Shown here: one piece after another, positions 29,632 to 37,593 of the stretch
Layout: the number at the start of each line of letters is the position of its first letter
Numbering within the stretch: position 1 is the stretch's first letter
Assembly: GCF_963974575.1 (NCBI RefSeq)
Contig: NZ_CAXBBQ010000003.1
Coordinates: forward strand, 186,001 to 250,000
DNA from: Sphingosinicella sp963974575
GTDB taxonomy: Bacteria > Pseudomonadota > Alphaproteobacteria > Sphingomonadales > Sphingomonadaceae
DNA: 64,000 bases
Reading direction: 5' to 3'
The notes under the pieces: generated by a model
Told to the model about the DNA's origin: nothing
Seen by the model: the letters and a program-made list of their open reading frames with translations, nothing else
Database searches by the model: none
Program-made: the position numbers and the translations under genes

Positions 29632-29662
29632 TTGACCTTACCATAGTGTCAAGGTGCAAACC
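29632..29662 (+). promoter_or_regulatory. CueR operator/promoter of the multicopper oxidase-copB operon
   Basis: On the plus strand, TTGACC is followed after 19 bases by CAAACC, a weak -10. The 21-bp dyad at 29635-29655 (ACCTTacCA-tag-TGtcAAGGT) again matches CueR targets. Transcription would begin about one base before the ATG at 29670, which suggests a very short or absent leader. Confidence 0.8.
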
Positions 29663-29669
29663 TCCCCTC

Positions 29670-31355
29670 ATGAACAGAATCGCCCTTTCTCGACGCGCGC
29701 TGATCGGCGGTATCGGCGCTACGGCTCTTTTCCCTGCATGGGCACGGAGCGGCACACCCGGCATCGGCGCCGCGCTGTCAGGCCCCGAGATTCGGCTGAA
29801 CGTCGGCCACACGCCCTTCACCGTCGGCGGCCGCACCGGTCATGCCGTGACGGTGAACGGCACGCTCCCCGCGCCGCTGATCCGGCTGAAGGAAGGCCAG
29901 ACCGCGCGGCTGATCGTCACCAATCACCTGGACGAGGACACCTCGATCCACTGGCACGGACTGCTGCTGCCCTTCCAGATGGACGGCGTGCCCGGCATCA
30001 GCTTCCCCGGCATCGCGCCGCATTCGAGCTTCACCTACGAGTTCCCCGTCATCCAGGCGGGCACCTATTGGTATCACAGCCATTCGAACCTTCAGGAGGC
30101 GATGGGCCACTACGGCCCCATCGTCATCGATCCTGCGGACGCCGATCCGGTCGCCTACGACCGCGAGCATGTCATCGTGCTCTCGGACTGGAGCTTCATG
30201 CATCCGCACGCGGTCATGAAGAAGCTGAAGCAGGACGCTGAGTTCTTCCGCCGCGACAATCCCAATTTCGCCGAGCTTGCCGCGGGCAAGGGCCAGACCC
30301 TGAAAGAGCGGCTGGAGTGGGGCGCCATGCGCATGAGCCCCGCCGACATCTCGGACGTAACGGGCGCGACCTACACCTATCTCGTGAACGGCCACGGCCC
30401 GGCCGAGAACTGGACCGGGCTCTTCAATCCGGGCGAACGCGTGCGGCTGCGCATCATCAACGCCTCGGCAATGACCATCTTCAACGTGCGCATTCCCGGC
30501 CTGCCCATGACCGTTGTGAACGCCGACGGCGAGAACGTGCGGCCGGTGGAGACGGACGAACTCCAGATCAGCGTCGCCGAAACCTACGACGTGATCGTAA
30601 CGCCTGGTGACGCCGCCTACACGCTCGCCGCCGAAAGCGTCGACCGCTCCGGCATGGCCCACGCGACGCTCGCGCCCCGCATGGGCATGAGCGCGCCGGT
30701 GCCGAAGCTGCGCGAGCGCCCGACGCTTTCAATGAAGGACATGGGTCACGGCGGCGGCGGAGACCATGCCGCGATGGGCCATTCGATGAAGATGCGCGAC
30801 CCGGAGAATGCAGCGCGCGCGGGTGTGAAGCTCAGCCCCGGCGTGGACATGATCGCGCCGATGCCCGTCGACCGCGTCGGCGATCGCGGCCTCGGGCTTG
30901 AAGACGAGACGCACCGCGTGCTCGTCTACACCGATCTCGTCGCGCTGGCGCCGAACCCTGACACGCGGCCACCTTCGCGCAGCCTCGAAATCCACCTGAC
31001 GAGCAACATGGAACGCTACATGTGGTCGTTGAACGGCGAGCAGTTCAGCCCCGTGACCGAGCCGTTCCGCTTCGAGAAGAACGAGCGCGTGCGCGTGACG
31101 CTGGTGAACGACACGATGATGGCGCACCCCATCCACCTGCACGGCCATTTCTTCGAGGTTGTGAACGGCCACGACGGCCACCATCCGCGCAAGCACACGG
31201 TGAATGTGCTGCCCGGCGGCAAGGTCTCCTTCGATCTCACCGCAGACGCGCCCGGCGACTGGGCGTTCCACTGCCACCTGCTGATGCACATGCACCTCGG
31301 CATGTTCAACGTGGTGACGGTGCGGCCCGTGGACGGCGCGGGAGACGCGGCATGA
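29670..31355 (+). CDS. Multicopper oxidase, CopA/PcoA type, periplasmic
   Basis: 561 residues. A twin-arginine signal (LSRRALIGGIGATAL) exports the folded enzyme. The copper sites are HWHG (residue about 92), YWYHSHSN, HPIHLHGHFFE and His534-Cys-His in FHCHLLMHMHLGMF. A Met/His-rich stretch (residues about 350-375, MKDMGHGGGGDHAAMGHSM) may bind Cu+. It oxidises Cu+ to the less toxic Cu2+. Start: the ATG has no ribosome binding site, and an in-frame GTG lies upstream at 29646 within the operator; the ATG is preferred because the promoter would leave the GTG untranscribed. Confidence 0.92.
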   Translation: MNRIALSRRALIGGIGATALFPAWARSGTPGIGAALSGPEIRLNVGHTPFTVGGRTGHAVTVNGTLPAPLIRLKEGQTARLIVTNHLDEDTSIHWHGLLLPFQMDGVPGISFPGIAPHSSFTYEFPVIQAGTYWYHSHSNLQEAMGHYGPIVIDPADADPVAYDREHVIVLSDWSFMHPHAVMKKLKQDAEFFRRDNPNFAELAAGKGQTLKERLEWGAMRMSPADISDVTGATYTYLVNGHGPAENWTGLFNPGERVRLRIINASAMTIFNVRIPGLPMTVVNADGENVRPVETDELQISVAETYDVIVTPGDAAYTLAAESVDRSGMAHATLAPRMGMSAPVPKLRERPTLSMKDMGHGGGGDHAAMGHSMKMRDPENAARAGVKLSPGVDMIAPMPVDRVGDRGLGLEDETHRVLVYTDLVALAPNPDTRPPSRSLEIHLTSNMERYMWSLNGEQFSPVTEPFRFEKNERVRVTLVNDTMMAHPIHLHGHFFEVVNGHDGHHPRKHTVNVLPGGKVSFDLTADAPGDWAFHCHLLMHMHLGMFNVVTVRPVDGAGDAA

Positions 31356-32410
31356 AGCGGCTGATCGCCCTCCTCCTCATCGGCACAGCAGGCCCTGCGT
31401 TCGCGCAGGACCATTCGCAGCACCAGATGCCGGCCGATGATCCCCACGCCGGCCACGCCATGCCGGCGCCTGCCGACGACCCGCATGCGGGTCACGCAAT
31501 GCCCGCGCCGACCGACCCGCACGCGGGACATGCCATGCCGCCGGCCGACGATCCGCACGCAGGCCACACGATGCCGGCGCCAACCGACCCGCACGCTGGC
31601 CATGTGATGCCGCAAGCAGACCCCCACGCGGGACACGGCGCCACCCCCTCCGGCCCTTCCATTCCCAAAGGTCCGCCGCCCGCCGCCGCGGCCGGTGGGC
31701 CCACCTACGCCGCCGACGCCGTGTTCGGCGCCGACACGATGGCCGCCGCACGCGCCGCGCTCTACAAGGAGACGGGCGGCATGACGGTATCGAAGACCAT
31801 CGTCGATCGACTCGAGGCGGGCTTCGGGCAGGGCGAAGAGACCTACCTGTGGGACGTGCAGGGCTGGATCGGCCGCGACATCGACAAGTTCTGGTGGAAG
31901 ACCGAAGGCGAAGGCGCGTTCGGCGGCCCGCTTGAATCCGCCGAAGTCCAGGCGCTGTGGAGCCACGCCATCGGCCCGTTCTTCGATCTGCAGGCGGGCG
32001 TGCGCTACGACATCCGCCCGGAGCCGGACCGCGCGCACGCGGTGATTGGCATCCAGGGCCTCGCGCCCTACAAGTTCGAGGTGGACGCCGCCGCCTTCAT
32101 CTCGACGAAGGGCGACGTCACCGCGCGCATCGAAGCCGAATACGACCAGCGGCTGACGCAGAAGCTGATCCTGCAGCCACGCATCGAGGTGGAGCTTTCG
32201 GCTCAGGACATCCCAGAATACGGCATCGGCGCGGGCCTCTCCGCGATCGAGGCGGGCGCCCGGCTCGGCTATGAATTCGTACCGCAGTTCCGGCCCTACG
32301 TCGGCGTCGAATGGCACCGGAAGATCGGCGACACGGCCGATTTCGCGCGCGCGGCGGGCGAAGACGTGGACGCGGTACGCGGGCTTGTCGGCGTGCGTTT
32401 CTGGTTCTGA
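31352..32410 (+). CDS. copB: Copper resistance protein B, outer membrane
   Basis: 352 residues, ATG overlapping the oxidase stop by four bases (ATGA). A signal peptide (MKRLIALLLIGTAGPAFA) is followed by about 75 residues of His/Met-rich repeats (PHAGH, six copies). The remainder is the PcoB/CopB beta-barrel domain, with DVQGWIGRDIDKFWWKTEGE and RPYVGVEWHRKIGDTADF as family signatures. It is thought to lie in the outer membrane and bind copper. It follows the oxidase in the common copAB arrangement. Confidence 0.93.
   Translation: MKRLIALLLIGTAGPAFAQDHSQHQMPADDPHAGHAMPAPADDPHAGHAMPAPTDPHAGHAMPPADDPHAGHTMPAPTDPHAGHVMPQADPHAGHGATPSGPSIPKGPPPAAAAGGPTYAADAVFGADTMAAARAALYKETGGMTVSKTIVDRLEAGFGQGEETYLWDVQGWIGRDIDKFWWKTEGEGAFGGPLESAEVQALWSHAIGPFFDLQAGVRYDIRPEPDRAHAVIGIQGLAPYKFEVDAAAFISTKGDVTARIEAEYDQRLTQKLILQPRIEVELSAQDIPEYGIGAGLSAIEAGARLGYEFVPQFRPYVGVEWHRKIGDTADFARAAGEDVDAVRGLVGVRFWF
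31436..31636 (+). repeat. In-frame tandem repeat encoding PHAGH copper-binding units
   Basis: Six units of about 11-13 codons, each encoding DPHAGH followed by a Met-Pro-rich linker (such as AMPAPA or AMPPAD). The copies differ mainly by synonymous changes, with short exact stretches shared. Each unit supplies two His and usually a Met, suited to binding copper. Confidence 0.9.
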
Positions 32411-32441
32411 ACGCGAGAGCGTCGGAATTATTAACACTTTT

Positions 32442-32471
32442 TACGGAGACGTAACAAAACCTGCCTCCGTA
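32442..32471 (+). promoter_or_regulatory. Inverted repeat upstream of the sigma-54 promoter, possible activator site
   Basis: TACGGAG and CTCCGTA are perfect inverted repeats separated by 16 bases. They lie about 30-60 bases upstream of the -24 element of the PEP-CTERM gene. This could be the binding site of a sigma-54 activator such as the PrsR family, but that is inference; a copB 3'-end hairpin is also possible. Confidence 0.45.
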
Positions 32472-32500
32472 TCGCCCGGAACAGCGCAGTTTTCCCGGCA

Positions 32501-32516
32501 TGGCACGTGCATTGCA
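32501..32516 (+). promoter_or_regulatory. Sigma-54 (-24/-12) promoter of the PEP-CTERM gene
   Basis: TGGCACG, four bases, then TTGCA, with GG and GC exactly ten bases apart, is a match to the RpoN consensus at every key position. Transcription should start near 32527, about 30 bases before the ATG at 32559. Confidence 0.88.
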
Positions 32517-32558
32517 TGGTTAACACCATCAAGTCGTTGCTTTGCTTGGAGAAAAAAT

Positions 32559-33152
32559 ATGAGCACCTTGAAAGTCGCTGCTGCGACCGCCCTGCTGGGC
32601 ATGACCGCATTCGCTGCCCCCGCCAACGCCGGCCTCGTTTTCGACGTCGATCAGGGCGGCTCGAGCCTCACCGTGGACACGAGCGGTTGCCTCGGCTGGT
32701 GTGGCGTTTCCAGCGGTCTCTCGTTCGGGAGCGATTTCTCGTTCTCGCTCGAGGAAAGCGAAGGCTATACGTTCAGCTTCGGCCAGATCACGCCGAGCGG
32801 CTTCGGCGCGGGCCACGCCACGTTCACCGCGACGCTTGCGTTCTTCGAGCCGATCGCCGGTTCGGCCTCTTCGGGCGGTGAAGCCTATTACATCACTGCT
32901 GGCGGCATCATCACCGGCGGCTCGCTGATCTGGGACGACATTTCCACGATCGTCACTGCAGACGGTTCCGAGTTCACCGTGGACTTCCACGACCTCGTCG
33001 GTATCGACTTCTTCGCGCCGATCGGCGTGAAGGCGACGGTCAAGGCCGTGAAGGTCGTCGCGCCCGTCGAGGTGCCTGAGCCGGCCGCGCTTGCGCTCTT
33101 CGGTCTCGGCCTCATCGGCGTTGGCGCCGCGCGCCGCCGCAAGGCCGCGTAA
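32559..33152 (+). CDS. PEP-CTERM sorting-domain protein, secreted
   Basis: 197 residues. A signal peptide (ending APANAG) precedes a low-complexity, Gly/Ser/Phe-rich region with two Cys in SGCLGWCGVSS. The C-terminus is a complete PEP-CTERM tag: VPEP, a hydrophobic segment (ALALFGLGLIGVG) and a basic end (AARRRKAA), recognised by exosortase EpsH. Such proteins are usually surface or matrix components linked to exopolysaccharide. No exosortase gene is in this window. GGAG lies seven bases before the ATG. The sigma-54 promoter upstream fits known regulation of such genes. Confidence 0.93.
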   Translation: MSTLKVAAATALLGMTAFAAPANAGLVFDVDQGGSSLTVDTSGCLGWCGVSSGLSFGSDFSFSLEESEGYTFSFGQITPSGFGAGHATFTATLAFFEPIAGSASSGGEAYYITAGGIITGGSLIWDDISTIVTADGSEFTVDFHDLVGIDFFAPIGVKATVKAVKVVAPVEVPEPAALALFGLGLIGVGAARRRKAA

Positions 33153-33173
33153 GCGACAGCTTCGTCACGCAAG

Positions 33174-33212
33174 GGCGCCGCCGGAGACATCTCCGGCGGC
33201 GCCTTTCGTTTG
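33174..33212 (+). terminator. Rho-independent terminator after the PEP-CTERM gene
   Basis: A perfect 14-bp stem (GGCGCCGCCGGAGA and its complement around a two-base centre) is followed by TTTCGTTT. It begins 21 bases after the stop codon. Confidence 0.9.
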
Positions 33213-33281
33213 CGGCTGCGGCATACTGTCCGAAATCGCGTGGCGCTCGTAAATTCGCGGCATGCCTGCTATATCCAAGGC

Positions 33282-33683
33282 ATGTCCGAACCCGCCCCCT
33301 TCAGCTACGCAATCGAGATCAGCCCCGCCGATATCGATTTCATGGGGCACGTGAACAATGCGAGCTATCTGAAGTGGGTGCAGGACGCAGTACTCAGCCA
33401 CTGGCAGCGCTTCGCGCCCGCCGAAGCGGTTGCCGCGCACCTGTGGGTGGCGCTGAAGCACGAGATCACCTATCGGCGCCCGACCTTCCTCGACGACGAG
33501 GTGATCGCCACCGTACTCCTTGAAAAGGTGCACGGCGCGCGGGCGTTCTACGAAACGATCATCAAACGCGGCGAGGAAGTGCTCGCCGAGGTGAAATCGA
33601 GCTGGTGCTGTGTGGACGCGCAAACGCTGCGCCCGGCGCGGCTCGCCGAAAGCGTCATCGAACGCTTCTTCGGCAAACCCTGA
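33282..33683 (+). CDS. Acyl-CoA thioesterase, 4HBT/YbgC-like hotdog family
   Basis: 133 residues starting MSEPAPFSYAIEIS. The signature DIDFMGHVNNASYLKWVQD contains the expected catalytic Asp. Family members cleave acyl-CoA thioesters. A longer open frame exists upstream, but the chosen ATG is the family start. It is a second member of the family in the window, the first being at the left edge. It converges with the Anbu gene, which ends four bases away. Confidence 0.85.
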   Translation: MSEPAPFSYAIEISPADIDFMGHVNNASYLKWVQDAVLSHWQRFAPAEAVAAHLWVALKHEITYRRPTFLDDEVIATVLLEKVHGARAFYETIIKRGEEVLAEVKSSWCCVDAQTLRPARLAESVIERFFGKP

Positions 33684-33687
33684 CCGA

Positions 33688-34413
33688 TCAGATCTCGATC
33701 CGCGAGAACCCCTCGCGGAGCGTGCGGCTCCACGCTTCAGACATGGCGGAGAAACCCGGGTCGCCCGGCTCGAAACGATGGGCTTCGGAAACCTTGAGCT
33801 CGTCCTTGCGCAGCACGGTGAGATCGAGCGGCATCCCGACGGACAGGTTCGAACGCAGCGTCGAATCCATCGAGAGGAGCAGCGCCTTGCGCGCGTCGTC
33901 GATCGGCATGTCCTTCCTGACCACGCGGTCGAGGATAGGCTTGCCGTATTTGTGCTCGCCGATCTGCAGGAAGGGCGTGTCTTCTGTAGCCTCGATGAAA
34001 TTGCCTTCCGGGTAGATCAGGAACATGCGCGGGCCACCGCCCTTGCGCTGACCGGCGAGGATCATCGAAGCGGTCGCCCCCTGCTTCATGCGTTCAAGCT
34101 TTTCGGAAACCTCGGACGTGACCTGCGAGAGTGTGTCGCCGATGATATGCGCCACCTCCAACATCGTCGTCGCCTTCATGATCGAAGGCGTTTCGGTCTG
34201 CTCGGGATCGTCGATCGCGTCGCGCAGGCGCGCGATCACCGTCTGTGTCACCGACAGGCTGCCCGCGGTCATCAGCGCAATCACGCGCTCGCCCGGCTCC
34301 TCGAACACGAACATCTTCTTGTAGCTGGCGATGTTGTCGAAGCCGGCATTGGTGCGCGTGTCCGAGAGGAGCACGATGCCATCATTGAGAAGGACGCCGA
34401 CGCAGTATGTCAT
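33688..34413 (-). CDS. Anbu proteasome-like peptidase (Ntn-hydrolase, T1 family)
   Basis: 241 residues starting MTYCVGVLLNDGIVLLSDTR. After removal of Met1, Thr would be the N-terminal nucleophile. Asp18 in SDTRTN and a Lys in YKKMF (residue 32 or 33) occupy the proteasome Asp17 and Lys33 positions. Anbu is a distant proteasome relative in many proteobacteria, shown structurally to assemble as a lockwasher-like helix; its substrates are not known. Upstream genes in the same direction are a transglutaminase, an alpha-E protein and an ATP-grasp enzyme, the usual Anbu operon. A Thr nucleophile is directly visible; activity is inferred. Confidence 0.9.
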   Translation of the reverse strand: MTYCVGVLLNDGIVLLSDTRTNAGFDNIASYKKMFVFEEPGERVIALMTAGSLSVTQTVIARLRDAIDDPEQTETPSIMKATTMLEVAHIIGDTLSQVTSEVSEKLERMKQGATASMILAGQRKGGGPRMFLIYPEGNFIEATEDTPFLQIGEHKYGKPILDRVVRKDMPIDDARKALLLSMDSTLRSNLSVGMPLDLTVLRKDELKVSEAHRFEPGDPGFSAMSEAWSRTLREGFSRIEI

Positions 34414-34426
34414 GATGCTGCAATCT

Positions 34427-35245
34427 TTATTGCTGCACCGCGGTAACCGCAACGGTCACGTCGAGATCTTCGTTCGCAGTACCGAACGAGACGCCCCGGA
34501 TCGGCGCCGCGGACACCGAATCGATGCCCGAGCCGAGCCGGATATAGCGTTCGTCCGGAGAGCAGCGGTTGGCCGCGTCAAACCCCACCCAGCCCAGCCC
34601 CTCGATATGAAGCTCCGCCCAAGCGTGGCTTGCCTCGTGCGCAACGCCGTCGGCGTTGGCGAACAGATAGCCCGACACGTAGCGCGCGGGGATGCCGACC
34701 GACACCGCGCAGGCGATAAGCGCGTGCGTGTGATCCTGGCAGACACCCAGCGCAAGCGCGAGCGCTTCGGCCGCCGTTGTATGCGCGTGCGTTTCCCCCG
34801 GCGCGTACACGATGCCGTCGGCGACGGCGGCGGAGAGGGCGTGCGCGCGGTCGAGGCCCGCGGTTTCGGGGATGCCCGAGACGGCCTTTGCGGCGAGTTT
34901 CCTGAGCGCTGCATCGGGCCGCGTCGCACGCGTGGTGCGAAGGTAGACGAGCGGCGAGATACGCTCTCCGTGGTTTTTAAGCACCCCCGCGAGATCCACG
35001 GTCTCGACCGTGCCTGTCACGTGAATATCGACCGCTTCCACCGCGCCGTGGATCGACATGGTCCGGATCGTGTCTCCCGCGCCGTCGGTAAACGGCTGCG
35101 AAAAGCGGCCGCCTTCCACTTCCACCTTCCAGTCGAGCGTGCGCTGGCCGGCAAAGCGCGAGGGCGTCAGACGATGGCTTTGAACCACCTGACGGATCGG
35201 CGCGGCGTAGCGGTATCGGGTGACATGGGAGACGGAGAGACGCAT
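34427..35245 (-). CDS. Transglutaminase-like cysteine peptidase of the Anbu operon
   Basis: 272 residues. An N-terminal bacterial transglutaminase-associated domain (MRLSVSHVTRYRYAAPIRQ) is followed by a transglutaminase-like core with Cys169 in GVCQDHTH, His207 in SHAWAEL and Asp223 in GFDAAN as a complete catalytic triad. Probably cleaves peptides or isopeptide bonds rather than cross-linking. The ATG overlaps the stop of the alpha-E gene by one base (TGATG). A longer open frame upstream lies over the alpha-E gene and is not used. Confidence 0.9.
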   Translation of the reverse strand: MRLSVSHVTRYRYAAPIRQVVQSHRLTPSRFAGQRTLDWKVEVEGGRFSQPFTDGAGDTIRTMSIHGAVEAVDIHVTGTVETVDLAGVLKNHGERISPLVYLRTTRATRPDAALRKLAAKAVSGIPETAGLDRAHALSAAVADGIVYAPGETHAHTTAAEALALALGVCQDHTHALIACAVSVGIPARYVSGYLFANADGVAHEASHAWAELHIEGLGWVGFDAANRCSPDERYIRLGSGIDSVSAAPIRGVSFGTANEDLDVTVAVTAVQQ

Positions 35246-36201
35246 CAGCCGCCCCCGAACAGATATGTATCCGCGATCTCGCTGCCGAGCGCGCCGGTGC
35301 GGCGGATATGGCCGGTGAGAAACTCGTGGAGGCCGGAAAAGACGATGTCGTCGATTTCGGTATCGGCAAGCTCGGAAAGCATGGTGCGCGCGGTCTGGTG
35401 CGGCTTCGTGCGCTGGCCGTAGGCGCGGGAGAGACGCGCGAGGTGATAATTGGTTTGTTCGGCGCAGTGGATGAGCGAGCGCGGGCAGGATTTGTTGAGA
35501 ATGAGGAAGTGCGCGATCTTCCCCGGCGTATAGTCGCCGCCGTAAGCCCAGTGGAACGCACGGAACACCGACATGGCGCGCAGCAGCGTGGTCCATTGGT
35601 AATTGTCGATGCCCCCGCCCACGCGGTCCGTTACCGGGAGCAGCACGTAGTATTTCACATCAAGCATCCGCGCGGTGTTGTCGGCGCGCTCGATGTAATA
35701 GCCGAGGTTCATGAAGTCGTAGCCGTCCTGTTGCAGCTGCGTGCTTTCGATGGCGCCGCGCAGCAGCGCGGTCTGCCGCTTGGTCCAGTCGCAGAGCGCC
35801 ATCAGGTCGGCCCGTCCCGGCCCGCGCCGTTCGAAGCTCTTCAGATCCTGAAAAGCGCCGTTCAGCGCATCCCACACTTCGCTGGTGACGGCGGTGCGTA
35901 CGACGCGGGCGTTGTCGCGCGCGCGGGCGATACAGTTCGCAACCGACGAGGTGTTCTCGCGGTCGAAGAACAGAAACGCTTCCACCGTGGCAGGCGTTGT
36001 CTCGCCGTAGCGTGAGGCAAATGCCGCCGCACCGCCCGCCGCGGCCAGAATCGATGCCCAGTCGTTCTGGTGCCCGGCGCCCGCGGACGGCATCAGCGCG
36101 ATACGGTAGCCGACCTCCAGAAGCCGGGCCATCGTCTCGGCCCGCTCCATGTAGCGGGTCATCCAGAACAGGTTTTCGGCGGTGCGGCTCAGCATGGTCA
36201 T
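35245..36201 (-). CDS. Alpha-E domain protein
   Basis: 318 residues, almost all predicted helix, starting MTMLSRTAENLFWMTRYMER, the typical alpha-E (DUF403) start. Further conserved pieces are MNLGYYIERADNTARMLDVK and the C-terminal LHEFLTGHIRR. Family function is unknown; it nearly always travels with circularly permuted ATP-grasp and transglutaminase genes and is thought to assist or receive the ligation. Its ATG directly follows the TAA of the ATP-grasp gene. Confidence 0.9.
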   Translation of the reverse strand: MTMLSRTAENLFWMTRYMERAETMARLLEVGYRIALMPSAGAGHQNDWASILAAAGGAAAFASRYGETTPATVEAFLFFDRENTSSVANCIARARDNARVVRTAVTSEVWDALNGAFQDLKSFERRGPGRADLMALCDWTKRQTALLRGAIESTQLQQDGYDFMNLGYYIERADNTARMLDVKYYVLLPVTDRVGGGIDNYQWTTLLRAMSVFRAFHWAYGGDYTPGKIAHFLILNKSCPRSLIHCAEQTNYHLARLSRAYGQRTKPHQTARTMLSELADTEIDDIVFSGLHEFLTGHIRRTGALGSEIADTYLFGGG

Positions 36202-37593
36202 TTAGTCCGCCAGCACCCACGTGTCTTTCACGCCGCCACCCTGCGAGGAGTTGACGACGAGCGACCCTTCTCGAAGCGCGACGCGCGTCAGCCCGCCCGC
36301 GCAAAGATGGATGCGCTCGCCGACAAGGCAGTAGGGCCGGAGGTCGACATGGCGCGGCGCGAGGCCGGACTCGACATAGGTCGGCGTCGTAGACAGCGAC
36401 AGCGTCGGCTGCGCGATGAATTCCGATGGGTTGGCCTTGATGCGCCGCGCATAGGCCTCGATCTCGGCGCGCGTCGCGGCGGGCCCGACGAGCATTCCGT
36501 ATCCGCCCGACCCGTGCACTTCCTTGACGACAAGATCGGAAAGGTTGCCGAGCACGTAGGCGAGATCATCCGGCTTGCCGCACTGCCACGTCGGCACGTT
36601 CGCCAGCACGGGCTCCTCGCCGAGGTAAAAGCGGATCATCTCCGGCACATAGGTGTAGATCGCCTTGTCGTCCGCCACGCCCGCACCGGGCGCCGAGGCA
36701 ATCGCAACATTGCCCGCGCGGTACACGTTGAGCAGCCCCGGCACGCCCAGCATCGAATCCGGTCGAAAGCAAAGCGGGTCGAGGAAGTCGTCGTCGATGC
36801 GGCGGTAGATCACGTCGACGCGCTTTGGCCCCATCGTCGTGCGCATGTAGACATGGTCGCCATCGACGAAGAGGTCCTGCCCCTCCACGAGTTCGACGCC
36901 CATCTGATCGGCGAGAAACGAGTGCTCGTAATAGGCGCTGTTGAGCGAGCCCGGGGTGAGCAGCACCACGGTCGGCTCGCCGTTGCAGCCGTTTGGCGCC
37001 ACGCTTTTCAGCGTGCGCCGAAGCTGGTCGGGATAATCCTCCACAGGCTCCACACGGTTGCGCTGAAAGAGATCCGGGAACATGCGCATCATGATCTCGC
37101 GGTTCTCCAGCATGTAGGAGACGCCCGACGGCGTGCGGCAATTGTCTTCCAGCACGAAGAAATCGGTGGGGCCGGTGCGCACGATATCGACGCCGACGAT
37201 GTGGCTGTAGATGCCGCGCGGCGGCTGGATGCCGACGACCGCAGGCTCGTAAGCGGCGTTCTGGAAGATGCGCTCTGCCGGGATGCGTCCGGCACGGACG
37301 ATCTCGGCGCGGTCGTAAACGTCGCGGAGAAAGGCGTTCAGTGCCTGCGCGCGCTGCTTCACGCCGCGCTCAAGCCGCCGCCATTCGTGCGCGGTGAACA
37401 CGCGCGGAAAAATATCGAAAGGAATGAGCCGTTCGGGATCACCGCCTTCGCCATACACCGCGAAGGTGATGCCGATGCGGCGGAACAAGGCGTCAGCCTC
37501 GGCGCGCTTCAGATCGAGGAGTTCCGTCGGCATGTCCGACACCCAACCGGCAAGGTCGAGATAGGGCGCGCGAACCGTTTCCCCGTCGTACAT
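36202..37593 (-). CDS. Circularly permuted ATP-grasp type 2 protein (putative peptide ligase)
   Basis: 463 residues. Conserved pieces include FRRIGITFAVYGEG near residue 37, VVGIQPPRGIYSHIVGVDIV and the permuted ATP-grasp core DFFVLEDNCRTPSGVSYMLENR, then KEVHGSGGYGMLVGP and VNSSQGGGVKDTWVL. Enzymes of this fold make amide bonds using ATP; this family's product is unknown. The ATG at 37593 has no ribosome binding site. Six codons upstream an in-frame ATT at 37611 has AGGGG six bases before it and would add ISTFNE, a family-like N-terminus. First gene of the Anbu operon. Confidence 0.9.
   Translation of the reverse strand: MYDGETVRAPYLDLAGWVSDMPTELLDLKRAEADALFRRIGITFAVYGEGGDPERLIPFDIFPRVFTAHEWRRLERGVKQRAQALNAFLRDVYDRAEIVRAGRIPAERIFQNAAYEPAVVGIQPPRGIYSHIVGVDIVRTGPTDFFVLEDNCRTPSGVSYMLENREIMMRMFPDLFQRNRVEPVEDYPDQLRRTLKSVAPNGCNGEPTVVLLTPGSLNSAYYEHSFLADQMGVELVEGQDLFVDGDHVYMRTTMGPKRVDVIYRRIDDDFLDPLCFRPDSMLGVPGLLNVYRAGNVAIASAPGAGVADDKAIYTYVPEMIRFYLGEEPVLANVPTWQCGKPDDLAYVLGNLSDLVVKEVHGSGGYGMLVGPAATRAEIEAYARRIKANPSEFIAQPTLSLSTTPTYVESGLAPRHVDLRPYCLVGERIHLCAGGLTRVALREGSLVVNSSQGGGVKDTWVLAD

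Noticed and set aside
31436..31636. Tandem repeat considered as a CRISPR array or noncoding satellite
   Set aside because: Units are adjacent without unique spacers, keep the reading frame and encode metal-binding peptides within copB.
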